Shown here one piece after another: positions 6,032 through 14,480 of a stretch of DNA of 19,809 nt. The notes under the pieces are model-generated. The model had not been told where the DNA came from. It did not search any database and was given only the letters and a program-made list of their open reading frames with translations. The stretch comes from Coprococcus sp. GTDB lineage: Bacteria > Bacillota > Clostridia > Lachnospirales > Lachnospiraceae. A program made the position numbers and the translations under genes. Each line of letters opens with the position of its first letter. Position 1 is the first letter of the stretch. The stretch is from contig JAEDGW010000043.1 of NCBI GenBank assembly GCA_016297325.1, forward strand, positions 1 to 19,809. Reading direction: 5' to 3'.

Positions 6032-9000
6032 ATGTATTTAAAAAGCATAGAGGTAAATGGTTTCAAATCATTTGCGAACAAAATAGTATTCAAATTCAAT
6101 CACGGAATAACCTGTATCGTTGGCCCAAACGGTTCTGGAAAAAGTAATGTTGCAGATGCTGTAAGATGGGTTCTCGGTGAACAGAGCGCAAAGAGTCTTC
6201 GTGGTTCCAAGATGGAGGATGTCATTTTCTCAGGAACCCAGCTCCGTAAACCTCAGGGCTCTGCATATGTTGCCATCACTCTGGACAACAGTGACCACAG
6301 TCTTCCTATAGACTACAACGAGGTTACGGTTGCCAGACGTGTATATCGTTCAGGAGAATCTGAGTACCTGATAAACGGGACGGTCAGCAGACTCAAGGAT
6401 GTCTATTCCCTGTTCTTTGATACAGGTATAGGAAAAGAGGGTTACTCCATCATCGGACAGGGTCAGATTGAGAAGATATTGAATGGTAAACCGGAAGAGC
6501 GCCGAGAGCTTTTCGACGAAGCTGCCGGAATCGTCAAATTCAAGAAAAACAAAGCTGCCGCAGAGAAATCACTCGAGGCAGAGAGAGACAATCTGAGCCG
6601 TGTAAACGACATTTTAAAGGAGCTTGAAAAACAGGTTGGGCCACTTAAGGAACAGTCTGAAACTGCAAGAAAATATCTTGCGTTCAAAAACGAGCTGAAA
6701 AACCTTGATGTAAATGCTTTCCTTCTGGAGATCGAGAAGATCAGGACTGCACTTGAGGAGGATCAGAAGAGACTCCAGATAGTAAATGACGATATAGAAG
6801 TAAACAAACAGGACTACGAACAGACCAAAGAAGAATACGAGCAGATAGAAAATACTATAGAACAGTTAAATTCTATCATTGATTCTTCAAAAAATGAGAT
6901 ACATGAGAATAAGCTTGCCAAAGAGCGTGCGGAGGGTGAGATAAATGTCATCAATCAGCAGATCATCACACTGAAGATGAATGACAAGAATATCCACGAA
7001 CAGATTGACCGTATAAACAGTCAGATCGAAGCGGGTGAGCGTGAGCTTTCAGAATACACTTCCCAGAAAGGAAATCTCGACACTTCTACATCAGATGTGG
7101 AGACAGCCCTTGAAGAAGCCCGCAGGAAGAGTTCTGACATGGCAAAGTATATAGATGAATGCCAGCAGGAGATTGAAAACTGCAAGGCTGACATCATTGA
7201 ATATATGCACGAGAGTGGAACTCTCCAGGCAAAAGTTGGCCGTTATGATGCCATGCTGGAGAATATTAACTTCAGAAAGACCCAGCTCAACCAGAGACTT
7301 CTCCAGTTCAAGAGCGATGACGCAGGGGATAAAAAGGAACTTGAAGAGCTGGAAGGCCAGCTTGAAGAACTTGAAGAGAATGTCAAAGTCATCCTTGCCG
7401 GACTCGATCAGGCGACGGATCAGTTAAACGACAACCAGAACAAAAATAAGACCAACAGAGAGCTTATACATAACACCAACGAGAAACTTTCTGCGACAAA
7501 ATCCAAGATGGAAGCACTCCGCAACATCACAGAGAGATACGACGGCTACGGAAACAGTATAAGGCGTGTCATGGAACAGAAACAGTGGAATCCTGGCATC
7601 ATAGGAGTTGTAGCTGATATCATAACTGTCAAGCAGGAGTATGAGGTTGCAGTAGAGACAGCCCTTGGAGGAAGCATACAGAACATCGTAACCGAGGATG
7701 ATGCCACCGCCAAGAGAATGATCTCTTACCTCAAGACAAACCGTCTTGGACGTGCCACATTTCTTCCACTTAACAGCATAACTGACAGAGGTTCTATCCG
7801 CTCAGACGTGCTGAAGGAGAAGGGTGTTATAGGCATTGCGTCAGACCTGGTAGAGGTTGACCCGAAATTCACTACCCTGGCAAAAAATCTCCTGGGCAGG
7901 ATCCTTGTGGTCGACAATATTGACAATGCCATAGCTGTTGCAAGAAAGAACAATCAGTCTCTAAGACTCGTAACAATAGAGGGAGAACTCATCAACCCGG
8001 GCGGATCAATGACTGGTGGTGCATTCAGAAATTCCAGCAATCTTCTCGGCCGTAAGAGAGAGCTCGATGAGCTGAAAGAGCAGATAGACAATCTGAAGTC
8101 CACTGCGGCAAAGGCAGCAAGCCTCGATGAGAAACTTAAAGTTCAGCGGGATCAGCTCAGAACAGATATCGACAAATACAACGCCGATCTCCAGCAGGCA
8201 TATCTCAGGAAGAACACCCTGACCATGAGTATAGATCAGGTCAAGGAAAAACTTGCTGAGTCAGAGAAGGTATTTGCATCCATAGACAAGGAGATATCTG
8301 AGCTGAATAACCAGATATCTGAGATAAATAACAACAAGAATTCTCTTGCTGACAACAACAAAAAGCATGAGCAGATGAGAATAGAAGCTGAGGCACGTAT
8401 AGATGAGCTGGAAAGCCACAGCCAGGAGAACAAGGACAAGCTGGCAGAGGCAAATGCCAAAGTTTCCGAGCTCATGATCGAATTCAACTCGATCAAACAA
8501 CGTGACGACTTCATAGTTGAGAACATCCGAAGGATAGAGATAGACTTAGACAAGTACCGTGAAGAGCTTGAGAGCTTCACAAGCCGCGTCGAGTCTTCAT
8601 TTGCCGAGATAACTGAACTTGAAGAGAAGATCACATCCATAAAGAGTGATATAGAGTCAAAGACCATACATATATCTGACAATGAGAGCAAGGTTGCAGA
8701 ATTCTCCGAGAAACGTGAAGAGCTCCAGCAGAGTCACAAAGAGTTCTTTGCAAAGAGAGAAGAACTTTCCGAAAAGATAGCCGGACTTGAGAAGGATTCC
8801 TATAAACTTACTTCCATCATAGAGAAGAACAGTGAGAAATCTGACGAACTCAGCAGCTATATGTGGGAAGAATACGAGATCACATACAGCACGGCAAAAG
8901 AGATGCGGGATGAGAACCTTCCGGAACTTCCTGCCCTCAAGAAAGAGATCGCTGCAGTGAAGTCCAAGATCAAATCTCTGGGCGATGTAAATGTCAATGC

Positions 9001-9589
9001 CATAGAAGACTATAAGGAAGTATCTGAGAGATATGAATTCTTAAAGGGCCAGCATGACGACATCGTGAGTGCGGAGACCAATCTTGTAAATATTATCTCT
9101 GAGCTGGAGAAGTCCATGCAGGAACAGTTCGCAGAGAAGTTCAAAGAGATACAGGTTATGTTCGACAAAGTGTTCAAAGAGCTTTTCGGCGGTGGCCGCG
9201 GTGCTCTGGAACTCGTCGATACCGAGGATCTTCTTGAGACAGGTATAAGGATCATTGCACAGCCGCCTGGAAAGAAACTCCAGAACATGATGCAGCTCTC
9301 AGGTGGGGAGAAATCTCTGACCGCAATAGCACTTCTGTTTGCGATCCAGAGCCTGAAGCCATCGCCGTTCTGTCTTCTCGATGAGATAGAGGCCGCCCTG
9401 GATGATTCAAATGTCAGAAGATTTGCGAAATATCTAAACAGACTCACCAAGGATACACAGTTCATAGTTATATCCCACAGAAAGGGTACTATGGAAGCTG
9501 CGGATATCCTGTATGGTATCACCATGCAGGAAAAGGGTGTGTCAACCCTTGTATCGGTAAATCTTATCGAAGGGGATCTTGATAAATAA
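6032..9589 (+). CDS. smc: Chromosome segregation ATPase SMC
   Basis: 1185 residues, full length for a bacterial SMC, the condensin core that dimerises and extrudes DNA loops with ScpA and ScpB. The N-terminal head starts MYLKSIEVNGFKSFANK and has Walker A GPNGSGKS with K37. A long coiled coil (about 170-500) leads to the hinge (about 500-660), which ends with the glycine-rich PGGSMTGG. The returning coil (about 670-1030) leads to the C-terminal head with ABC signature LSGGEKS (L1089-S1095) and Walker B LLDEIEAALDD (D1117, E1118). The start follows a weak AGGA (6021-6024) at the end of rnc and a 3-base gap, so it is probably translated from the same mRNA as rnc. No break or missing catalytic residue is seen. 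Confidence 0.98.
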   Translation: MYLKSIEVNGFKSFANKIVFKFNHGITCIVGPNGSGKSNVADAVRWVLGEQSAKSLRGSKMEDVIFSGTQLRKPQGSAYVAITLDNSDHSLPIDYNEVTVARRVYRSGESEYLINGTVSRLKDVYSLFFDTGIGKEGYSIIGQGQIEKILNGKPEERRELFDEAAGIVKFKKNKAAAEKSLEAERDNLSRVNDILKELEKQVGPLKEQSETARKYLAFKNELKNLDVNAFLLEIEKIRTALEEDQKRLQIVNDDIEVNKQDYEQTKEEYEQIENTIEQLNSIIDSSKNEIHENKLAKERAEGEINVINQQIITLKMNDKNIHEQIDRINSQIEAGERELSEYTSQKGNLDTSTSDVETALEEARRKSSDMAKYIDECQQEIENCKADIIEYMHESGTLQAKVGRYDAMLENINFRKTQLNQRLLQFKSDDAGDKKELEELEGQLEELEENVKVILAGLDQATDQLNDNQNKNKTNRELIHNTNEKLSATKSKMEALRNITERYDGYGNSIRRVMEQKQWNPGIIGVVADIITVKQEYEVAVETALGGSIQNIVTEDDATAKRMISYLKTNRLGRATFLPLNSITDRGSIRSDVLKEKGVIGIASDLVEVDPKFTTLAKNLLGRILVVDNIDNAIAVARKNNQSLRLVTIEGELINPGGSMTGGAFRNSSNLLGRKRELDELKEQIDNLKSTAAKAASLDEKLKVQRDQLRTDIDKYNADLQQAYLRKNTLTMSIDQVKEKLAESEKVFASIDKEISELNNQISEINNNKNSLADNNKKHEQMRIEAEARIDELESHSQENKDKLAEANAKVSELMIEFNSIKQRDDFIVENIRRIEIDLDKYREELESFTSRVESSFAEITELEEKITSIKSDIESKTIHISDNESKVAEFSEKREELQQSHKEFFAKREELSEKIAGLEKDSYKLTSIIEKNSEKSDELSSYMWEEYEITYSTAKEMRDENLPELPALKKEIAAVKSKIKSLGDVNVNAIEDYKEVSERYEFLKGQHDDIVSAETNLVNIISELEKSMQEQFAEKFKEIQVMFDKVFKELFGGGRGALELVDTEDLLETGIRIIAQPPGKKLQNMMQLSGGEKSLTAIALLFAIQSLKPSPFCLLDEIEAALDDSNVRRFAKYLNRLTKDTQFIVISHRKGTMEAADILYGITMQEKGVSTLVSVNLIEGDLDK

Positions 9590-9595
9590 AAATCA

Positions 9596-9620
9596 CCGGC
9601 GCCGCCATACGTGGTGCCGG
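9596..9620 (+). other. GC-rich hairpin between smc and ftsY
   Basis: CCGGCGCC (9596-9603) pairs with GGTGCCGG (9613-9620), 8 pairs including one G-T, with a 9-base loop. It begins 6 bases after the smc stop and ends 22 bases before the ftsY ATG. There is no T-tract: AAAAAGGAGG follows instead. A 3'-end stabiliser or processing site separating smc and ftsY mRNA levels is more likely than a terminator. Confidence 0.5.
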
Positions 9621-9642
9621 CAGCTTAAAAAGGAGGTTCAGT

Positions 9643-10620
9643 ATGGCTGAAGAGAAGGAGAAAAAAGGATTCTTTGCGAGACTCAAAGAGGGACTTACAA
9701 AGACACGTAACAGCATAGTAGAAAGCTTCACAGACGTATTTGGAGCATCCCATATTGACGATGATTTCTATGAGAGCCTTGAGGAAACTTTTATCATGGC
9801 AGATATGGGTTATGAGACCACCGAGAATGTTATAGAGGGGCTCAAGAAAAAGGTTGAGGATTCCCATATCAAGGAACCTGCTGCCTGCAAGGAACTCGTC
9901 ATCAACATAATCAGAGACCAGATGTCTGTAGACGAATCAGCATATGATTTTGAGAATAAGAAATCCGTTGTTCTGGTCATCGGCGTAAACGGTGTTGGAA
10001 AGACAACAACCATAGGAAAGCTTGCTGCCCAGTACAGACAGAGAGGCAAGAAGGTTCTCATGGCCGCCGCAGATACATTCAGGGCTGCTGCCATAGACCA
10101 GTTAAAAACATGGGCGGACAGAGCTCAGGTCGATATCATATCACACAGTGAAGGCGCTGATCCTGCAGCGGTTGTATACGACGCTGTAGCTGCTGCAAAA
10201 GCAAGAAATACAGACATTCTTCTTGTGGATACAGCGGGAAGACTTCACAACAAGAAAAACCTCATGGACGAGCTTGCCAAGATGAGAAGGATCATCACAA
10301 GAGATTACCCTGAGGCAAACGTCGAGGCTCTCATAGTTCTTGACGGAACAACAGGCCAGAATGCCCTTGAGCAGGCAAGACAGTTCAGCAATGTAACAGA
10401 ACTTGACGGAATCGTCATTACAAAGCTTGACGGAACAGCAAAGGGCGGTATAGCGATAGCTATCCAGGCAGAGCTTGACGTACCAGTTAAATTCATCGGA
10501 GTAGGAGAGAAGATCGGAGATCTTCAGAGATTTGACCCTCAGGCATATGTAAATGCTCTCTTCGCCGATTTCGACGAAGATAAATCAGAGATTGATATGC
10601 TTATAGGGGATGATATGTAA
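9643..10620 (+). CDS. ftsY: Signal recognition particle receptor FtsY
   Basis: 325 residues. FtsY is the membrane-associated GTPase that receives ribosome-SRP complexes and delivers them to the Sec translocon. This is the short form without the long acidic A domain of E. coli: after MAEEKEKKGFFARLKEGL the N domain begins, and the GTPase G domain follows. Visible G motifs are GVNGVGKTT (residues 114-122), the DTFRAAA insertion-box segment, DTAGR (196-200) and TKLDG (260-264), with a final GVGEKIGDLQRFDPQAYV typical of FtsY. The start is set by an excellent AAGGAGG (9631-9637) just upstream of the ATG. It follows smc after 53 bases containing a hairpin, an arrangement conserved in many Firmicutes. 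Confidence 0.98.
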   Translation: MAEEKEKKGFFARLKEGLTKTRNSIVESFTDVFGASHIDDDFYESLEETFIMADMGYETTENVIEGLKKKVEDSHIKEPAACKELVINIIRDQMSVDESAYDFENKKSVVLVIGVNGVGKTTTIGKLAAQYRQRGKKVLMAAADTFRAAAIDQLKTWADRAQVDIISHSEGADPAAVVYDAVAAAKARNTDILLVDTAGRLHNKKNLMDELAKMRRIITRDYPEANVEALIVLDGTTGQNALEQARQFSNVTELDGIVITKLDGTAKGGIAIAIQAELDVPVKFIGVGEKIGDLQRFDPQAYVNALFADFDEDKSEIDMLIGDDM

Positions 10621-10660
10621 CCACTATAAAAATAGAAAATACAAAAGGAGACATAACCAG

Positions 10661-11905
10661 ATGGCAGAAGAAAAGACAACTGACAAACTGACACTTGCAA
10701 AATTTGAGGAAGCCTACGACACAGTCCAGAAAGTCGTACTCCCAACCAAACTTATATATAGTGATTATTTCAGCAGCATCACAGGTAACAAAGTTTATTT
10801 CAAACCTGAAAACCTTCAGAAAACTGGTGCATATAAGATCAGGGGAGCGTACTACAAGATCAGCACTCTTTCAGACGAGGAGAGACAGAAAGGACTCATC
10901 ACAGCATCCGCTGGAAACCATGCCCAGGGTGTTGCATACGCTGCAAAGGCTTACGGAGTTAAGGCTACCATAGTTATGCCTTCATCTACTCCACTTATCA
11001 AGGTAAACAGAACCAAGTCTTACGGCGCAGAAGTTATCCTTTACGGAGATGTATATGACGAGTCATGCGCATATGCACTTGAACTTGCAGAGGACAGGGG
11101 ATATACATTTATCCATCCATTTGACGACCTCGATGTTGCAACAGGCCAGGGTTCGGTTGCCATGGAGATCATAAAAGAGCTTCCATTTGTCGACTACATA
11201 CTCGTACCTATCGGAGGCGGCGGACTTGCAACTGGTGTATCTACACTTGCAAAAATGATGAATCCGAATATAAAGGTTATAGGTGTCGAGCCTGCAGGAG
11301 CAAACTGCATGCAGGTATCCCTTAAGAATAAAAAGGTGACAACACTTCCTTATGTCGACACTATAGCAGACGGTACTGCTGTAAAGACACCTGGAAGCAA
11401 GATATTCCCATATATCCAGAAGAATATAGATGACATTATCACTGTTGAGGACAACGAACTCATCGTATCATTCCTTGATATGCTTGAGAACCATAAACTC
11501 CTCGTTGAGAACTCAGGTCTGCTCACTGTTGCAGCACTCAAGCATCTCGATGTAAAGGGTGCCAAGGTTGTCAGCATCCTGTCAGGCGGCAACATGGATA
11601 TGATCACATTTGCATCACTTGTACAGCACGGACTCATCGCAAGAAGCAGAATATTCACAGTTTCAACACTGCTTCCTGACAAGCCGGGCGCACTGATGAA
11701 CATATCCAAGGTCATCGCAGATCTTCAGGGAAATGTCATCAAGCTTGAGCACAATCAGTTTGTCTCCATAAACAGAAATTCAGCAGTTGAGCTTGTGATC
11801 ACAATGGAGGCATTTGGTCCTGAGCACAAACAGCTCATCATAAACACCCTTGCTGATAAGGGCTACAAACCAAAGGAAGTAATGACCAAAGGAATATATA
11901 ACTAA
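10661..11905 (+). CDS. ilvA: Threonine ammonia-lyase with C-terminal ACT domain
   Basis: 414 residues. A pyridoxal-phosphate enzyme of fold type II that deaminates threonine (and often serine) to 2-oxobutyrate. The cofactor lysine is K59 in ENLQKTGAYKIRGA; the phosphate-binding loop GGGGL is residues 185-189; SAGNHAQGVAYAA is the substrate loop. A single ACT domain (about 330-414, beginning FTVSTLLPDKPGAL) follows the catalytic part. This ~400-residue single-ACT form is typical of Firmicutes; it is unlike the ~510-residue E. coli IlvA with two regulatory domains. The role may be isoleucine synthesis or threonine catabolism; no other branched-chain genes are nearby to decide. ATG 10661 is chosen because of AAAAGGAG (10643-10650); upstream in-frame extension lies in the ftsY end. 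Confidence 0.93.
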   Translation: MAEEKTTDKLTLAKFEEAYDTVQKVVLPTKLIYSDYFSSITGNKVYFKPENLQKTGAYKIRGAYYKISTLSDEERQKGLITASAGNHAQGVAYAAKAYGVKATIVMPSSTPLIKVNRTKSYGAEVILYGDVYDESCAYALELAEDRGYTFIHPFDDLDVATGQGSVAMEIIKELPFVDYILVPIGGGGLATGVSTLAKMMNPNIKVIGVEPAGANCMQVSLKNKKVTTLPYVDTIADGTAVKTPGSKIFPYIQKNIDDIITVEDNELIVSFLDMLENHKLLVENSGLLTVAALKHLDVKGAKVVSILSGGNMDMITFASLVQHGLIARSRIFTVSTLLPDKPGALMNISKVIADLQGNVIKLEHNQFVSINRNSAVELVITMEAFGPEHKQLIINTLADKGYKPKEVMTKGIYN

Positions 11906-11910
11906 CAAAT

Positions 11911-13323
11911 ATGCAGACAGCTAATGTAACGATCACCGTAAATGGCAACAGAAAACTTAAGTGTGCAACGGGCAGTAACCTTTTTCAGGTGCTGTCCGAT
12001 GCAGGATATGTGTTCAGCGGCAACTGTGGCGGCAGAGGTATGTGTGAACGGTGTCTTGTGAATATCTCCGGGATCGGAAGTGTAAAGAGCTGCGGATATG
12101 TAGTTATGTCCGATATCGATGTCACAACCGGAAAAGACAACACATCAATACTTGCCAGGTATCAGACCGACGGATATGCGGATTCCTACATCAGTAGATT
12201 CCAGTCAGATACTGATCCGGACGCCCTCGGTATAGCAGTGGATCTGGGAACGACAACCGTCGCCATGGAGCTTGTACAGCTTGCGTCCGGAAAAGCCATA
12301 TCACAGCACGGCTTTATGAATCCCCAGATAAAATATGGAAGCGATGTTATATCAAGGATCAAAAAAGGATCGACAAGAGACGGCCTTGACGAACTGGAAA
12401 ATGTCATCAAATCTGGATTGTCAGATGGAATAACGGCTATGACCAAGCATCCTGAACGTATATCAAGGATGGTCATTTCAGGCAACACAACCATGAATTC
12501 CATATTGGAAGACATGACACTTGAAAACCTTGGCCATGCTCCATTTCAGATTAAAAATCCGGACGCTTTATCCGTAAACGGAGAGGAGTTTTTCGGTGAT
12601 AAGAAATACTCACATATAAACGTTACATGCCTGCCAAACCTAAGTGCCTTCGTCGGTGCAGATGCCTTATGCGGGGCTCTGGTATGCGGACTTGACAGGT
12701 CTGATACATATCAGCTTTTTGCAGATCTCGGTACGAACGGTGAGCTCATACTTGCAAACTGCACAAACGGATATGCAACATCATGTGCCTGCGGGCCTGC
12801 ATTTGAGGGTATGCTGAAGAGGGGGGCTGTCATGCCGACCACAGCATTTGACCTTTTGTACACCATGAAGAACATGAAGATCGTAAATGAAGACGGCGTA
12901 CTGGCAGACAGATATATTCAAAGCGGTTACAGCCCTGCAAACGGAGTGAAGATCAACATGGATATGATCCACAGCTTTCTTCTCGCCAAGGCTGCCATAT
13001 GTGCAGGTATCGATTCTCTCATTGATATGGCTGGTATATCCCCGGCAGATATATCAAAAGTTCATATTGCAGGTGGATTTGGATGCAGTCTCAAGATAAA
13101 CAGTGCTATAGGCCTCGGCCTATTTCCTGACTGTTTTGGTGACAAAGCGGAATTTGCCGGCAATTCATCACTGCACGGTGCACATAAGTGCTTGCTAGAT
13201 GACACATTTATTGATAGAATATACGAGTTTAAAAAAATCCTGACAGCGGTCAATCTGGGAGAACTTGATGGCTTTGACAGGAAATATTACAGTCACATGG
13301 ATTTGCGGTCATGGGACATATAG
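11911..13323 (+). CDS. 2Fe-2S/ASKHA protein resembling reductive activators of corrinoid proteins (DUF4445-like)
   Basis: 470 residues. The N-terminus is a plant-type 2Fe-2S ferredoxin-like domain with C39, C45, C48 and C61 (C-x5-C-x2-C-x12-C). From about residue 105 comes an ASKHA-type ATPase fold: DLGTTT (111-116), DLGTNGE (272-278), CACGPAFEG (292-300) and HIAGGFG (385-391). This combination defines the RACE/RamA-like activators that reduce inactive Co(II) corrinoid to Co(I) using ATP and an iron-sulfur cluster. It is shorter than the usual ~600-residue proteins, mainly because the linker between the two domains is compact. No corrinoid protein or methyltransferase is in the window, so its partner is unknown. 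It begins 5 bases after ilvA with no strong ribosome binding site (AAAGGA at 11888-11893 is rather far), suggesting coupling to ilvA translation. Confidence 0.82.
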   Translation: MQTANVTITVNGNRKLKCATGSNLFQVLSDAGYVFSGNCGGRGMCERCLVNISGIGSVKSCGYVVMSDIDVTTGKDNTSILARYQTDGYADSYISRFQSDTDPDALGIAVDLGTTTVAMELVQLASGKAISQHGFMNPQIKYGSDVISRIKKGSTRDGLDELENVIKSGLSDGITAMTKHPERISRMVISGNTTMNSILEDMTLENLGHAPFQIKNPDALSVNGEEFFGDKKYSHINVTCLPNLSAFVGADALCGALVCGLDRSDTYQLFADLGTNGELILANCTNGYATSCACGPAFEGMLKRGAVMPTTAFDLLYTMKNMKIVNEDGVLADRYIQSGYSPANGVKINMDMIHSFLLAKAAICAGIDSLIDMAGISPADISKVHIAGGFGCSLKINSAIGLGLFPDCFGDKAEFAGNSSLHGAHKCLLDDTFIDRIYEFKKILTAVNLGELDGFDRKYYSHMDLRSWDI

Positions 13324-13335
13324 AAGAGTTGGAAT

Positions 13336-14133
13336 ATGAAATTACTTAGTATAGCCAGTGGTAGCAGCGGTAACTGTTACTACGTAGGAAATGACAACAC
13401 ACACCTTCTCGTAGACGTCGGAATCAGCTGTAAAAAAGTTGAGACTGCTCTTAATGAAGAGGGAATAAAACCATCGGAGCTTGACGGCGTTCTGGTGACA
13501 CATGAACATATAGATCATGTAAAGGGGATCGGTGTCCTCGCCAGAAAACACGGTGTTCCGATATATGCTACAGCCGGAACCATAACAGAGATGAAAAAGA
13601 TGAGTACACTTGGTAAAATAGACGAGGGTCTTTTTCACGAAATACATCCGGATGAAAAACTGTCTATAAAAGATATTACTGTGGATCCCACATCCATATG
13701 GCACGATTCGGCTGATCCTGTATGTTACAGCTTGTACGGGGATGACAAAAAAGTATCCATCGCCACAGATATGGGCAACTACAACGACTACATAATAAAC
13801 AAGCTTGACAATTCAGATATAATGGTGATAGAAGCCAACCATGATGTAAGAATGCTTGAGGCGGGGCCATATCCGTACTACCTCAAGAGACGAATACTCG
13901 GCAATTACGGGCATTTGTCAAATGAACTTTCGGGGCAGCTCATATACAGGCTTCTCAACGATCATATAAAAGGGATCCTGCTCGGACATCTGAGCAAGGA
14001 GAACAATTTTGAGGAACTGGCATACGAGACAGTAAAACTTGAGATCAAGGACAACTCATTTGCCAGTGATGTAAGGGAATTCGGGCTGGCTGTAGCCAGA
14101 AGAGATATACCGATGAAAGCTATTGAAGCATAA
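13336..14133 (+). CDS. WalJ/YycJ-like metallo-beta-lactamase-fold hydrolase
   Basis: 265 residues, beginning MKLLSIASGSSGNCYYV, the typical opening of the YycJ/WalJ family. The metal-binding motif THEHIDH gives H56, H58, D60 and H61; later ligand-containing segments are IWHDSADPV, SIATDMGNY and LLGHLSKENN. Members bind two metal ions and have been reported to act as a DNA 5'-exonuclease linked to mismatch repair in Bacillus; in many Firmicutes the gene sits with the WalKR two-component system, which is not the case here. It starts 12 bases after the preceding gene with a poor ribosome binding site. Its own stop codon overlaps the ribosome binding site of the next gene, so expression is probably joined. 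Confidence 0.9.
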   Translation: MKLLSIASGSSGNCYYVGNDNTHLLVDVGISCKKVETALNEEGIKPSELDGVLVTHEHIDHVKGIGVLARKHGVPIYATAGTITEMKKMSTLGKIDEGLFHEIHPDEKLSIKDITVDPTSIWHDSADPVCYSLYGDDKKVSIATDMGNYNDYIINKLDNSDIMVIEANHDVRMLEAGPYPYYLKRRILGNYGHLSNELSGQLIYRLLNDHIKGILLGHLSKENNFEELAYETVKLEIKDNSFASDVREFGLAVARRDIPMKAIEA

Positions 14134-14149
14134 AAGGAGGACAAATGAA

Positions 14150-14422
14150 ATGAAGAAGAGAATCATAACTGTAGTAGGTAAGGACAGCGTGGGAATCACA
14201 GCAAAGGTATGTGTCTATCTGGCCAATAACCAGATCAACATTCTGGACATATCACAGACTATAGTTGCAGGGTATTTCAACATGATGATGGTTGTTGACA
14301 CACAGGAGTCATCTAAGTCAACAGAGCTCATCGCATCAGAGCTTGGTCAGATCGGTGAGGAGATCGGTGTACAGATCAAAGTTCAGCATGAGAAGATCTT
14401 TGAGACAATGCACAGAATCTAA
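14150..14422 (+). CDS. ACT-domain protein, UPF0237 family
   Basis: 90 residues, one complete ACT domain: MKKRIITVVGKDSVGITAKV begins the first strand and helix, with NNQINILDISQTIVAGYFNMMMVVD completing the small-molecule binding pattern. Members of this family are stand-alone ACT proteins presumed to sense an amino acid or similar ligand; the ligand is not known to me. The ATG at 14150 is chosen because AAAGGAGG (14133-14140) precedes it at 9 bases; a second out-of-frame ATG at 14145 is a distractor. The gene is followed after 58 bases by UPF0210, its usual genomic partner, implying that this protein may regulate or serve it. Confidence 0.92.
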   Translation: MKKRIITVVGKDSVGITAKVCVYLANNQINILDISQTIVAGYFNMMMVVDTQESSKSTELIASELGQIGEEIGVQIKVQHEKIFETMHRI

Positions 14423-14480
14423 TATATAAGCAGTTATTCTACAGTAAACACTGGTCTTACAGACAGAAAAGAGGATTTTG

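Noticed and set aside
9010..9525. Long reverse-strand frame of 171 codons opposite smc
   Set aside because: It lies wholly inside the intact, strongly conserved smc head domain and is serine/phenylalanine/arginine-rich in the manner of antisense shadows.
10621..10660. T-box or amino-acid attenuator upstream of ilvA
   Set aside because: The gap is only 40 bases and holds no stem-loop or terminator, so there is no room for such a leader.
14423..14480. Possible terminator or attenuator between UPF0237 and UPF0210
   Set aside because: Only a 4-bp stem (CAGT/ACTG) can be drawn and there is no T-run; the gap looks like an ordinary intraoperonic spacer.
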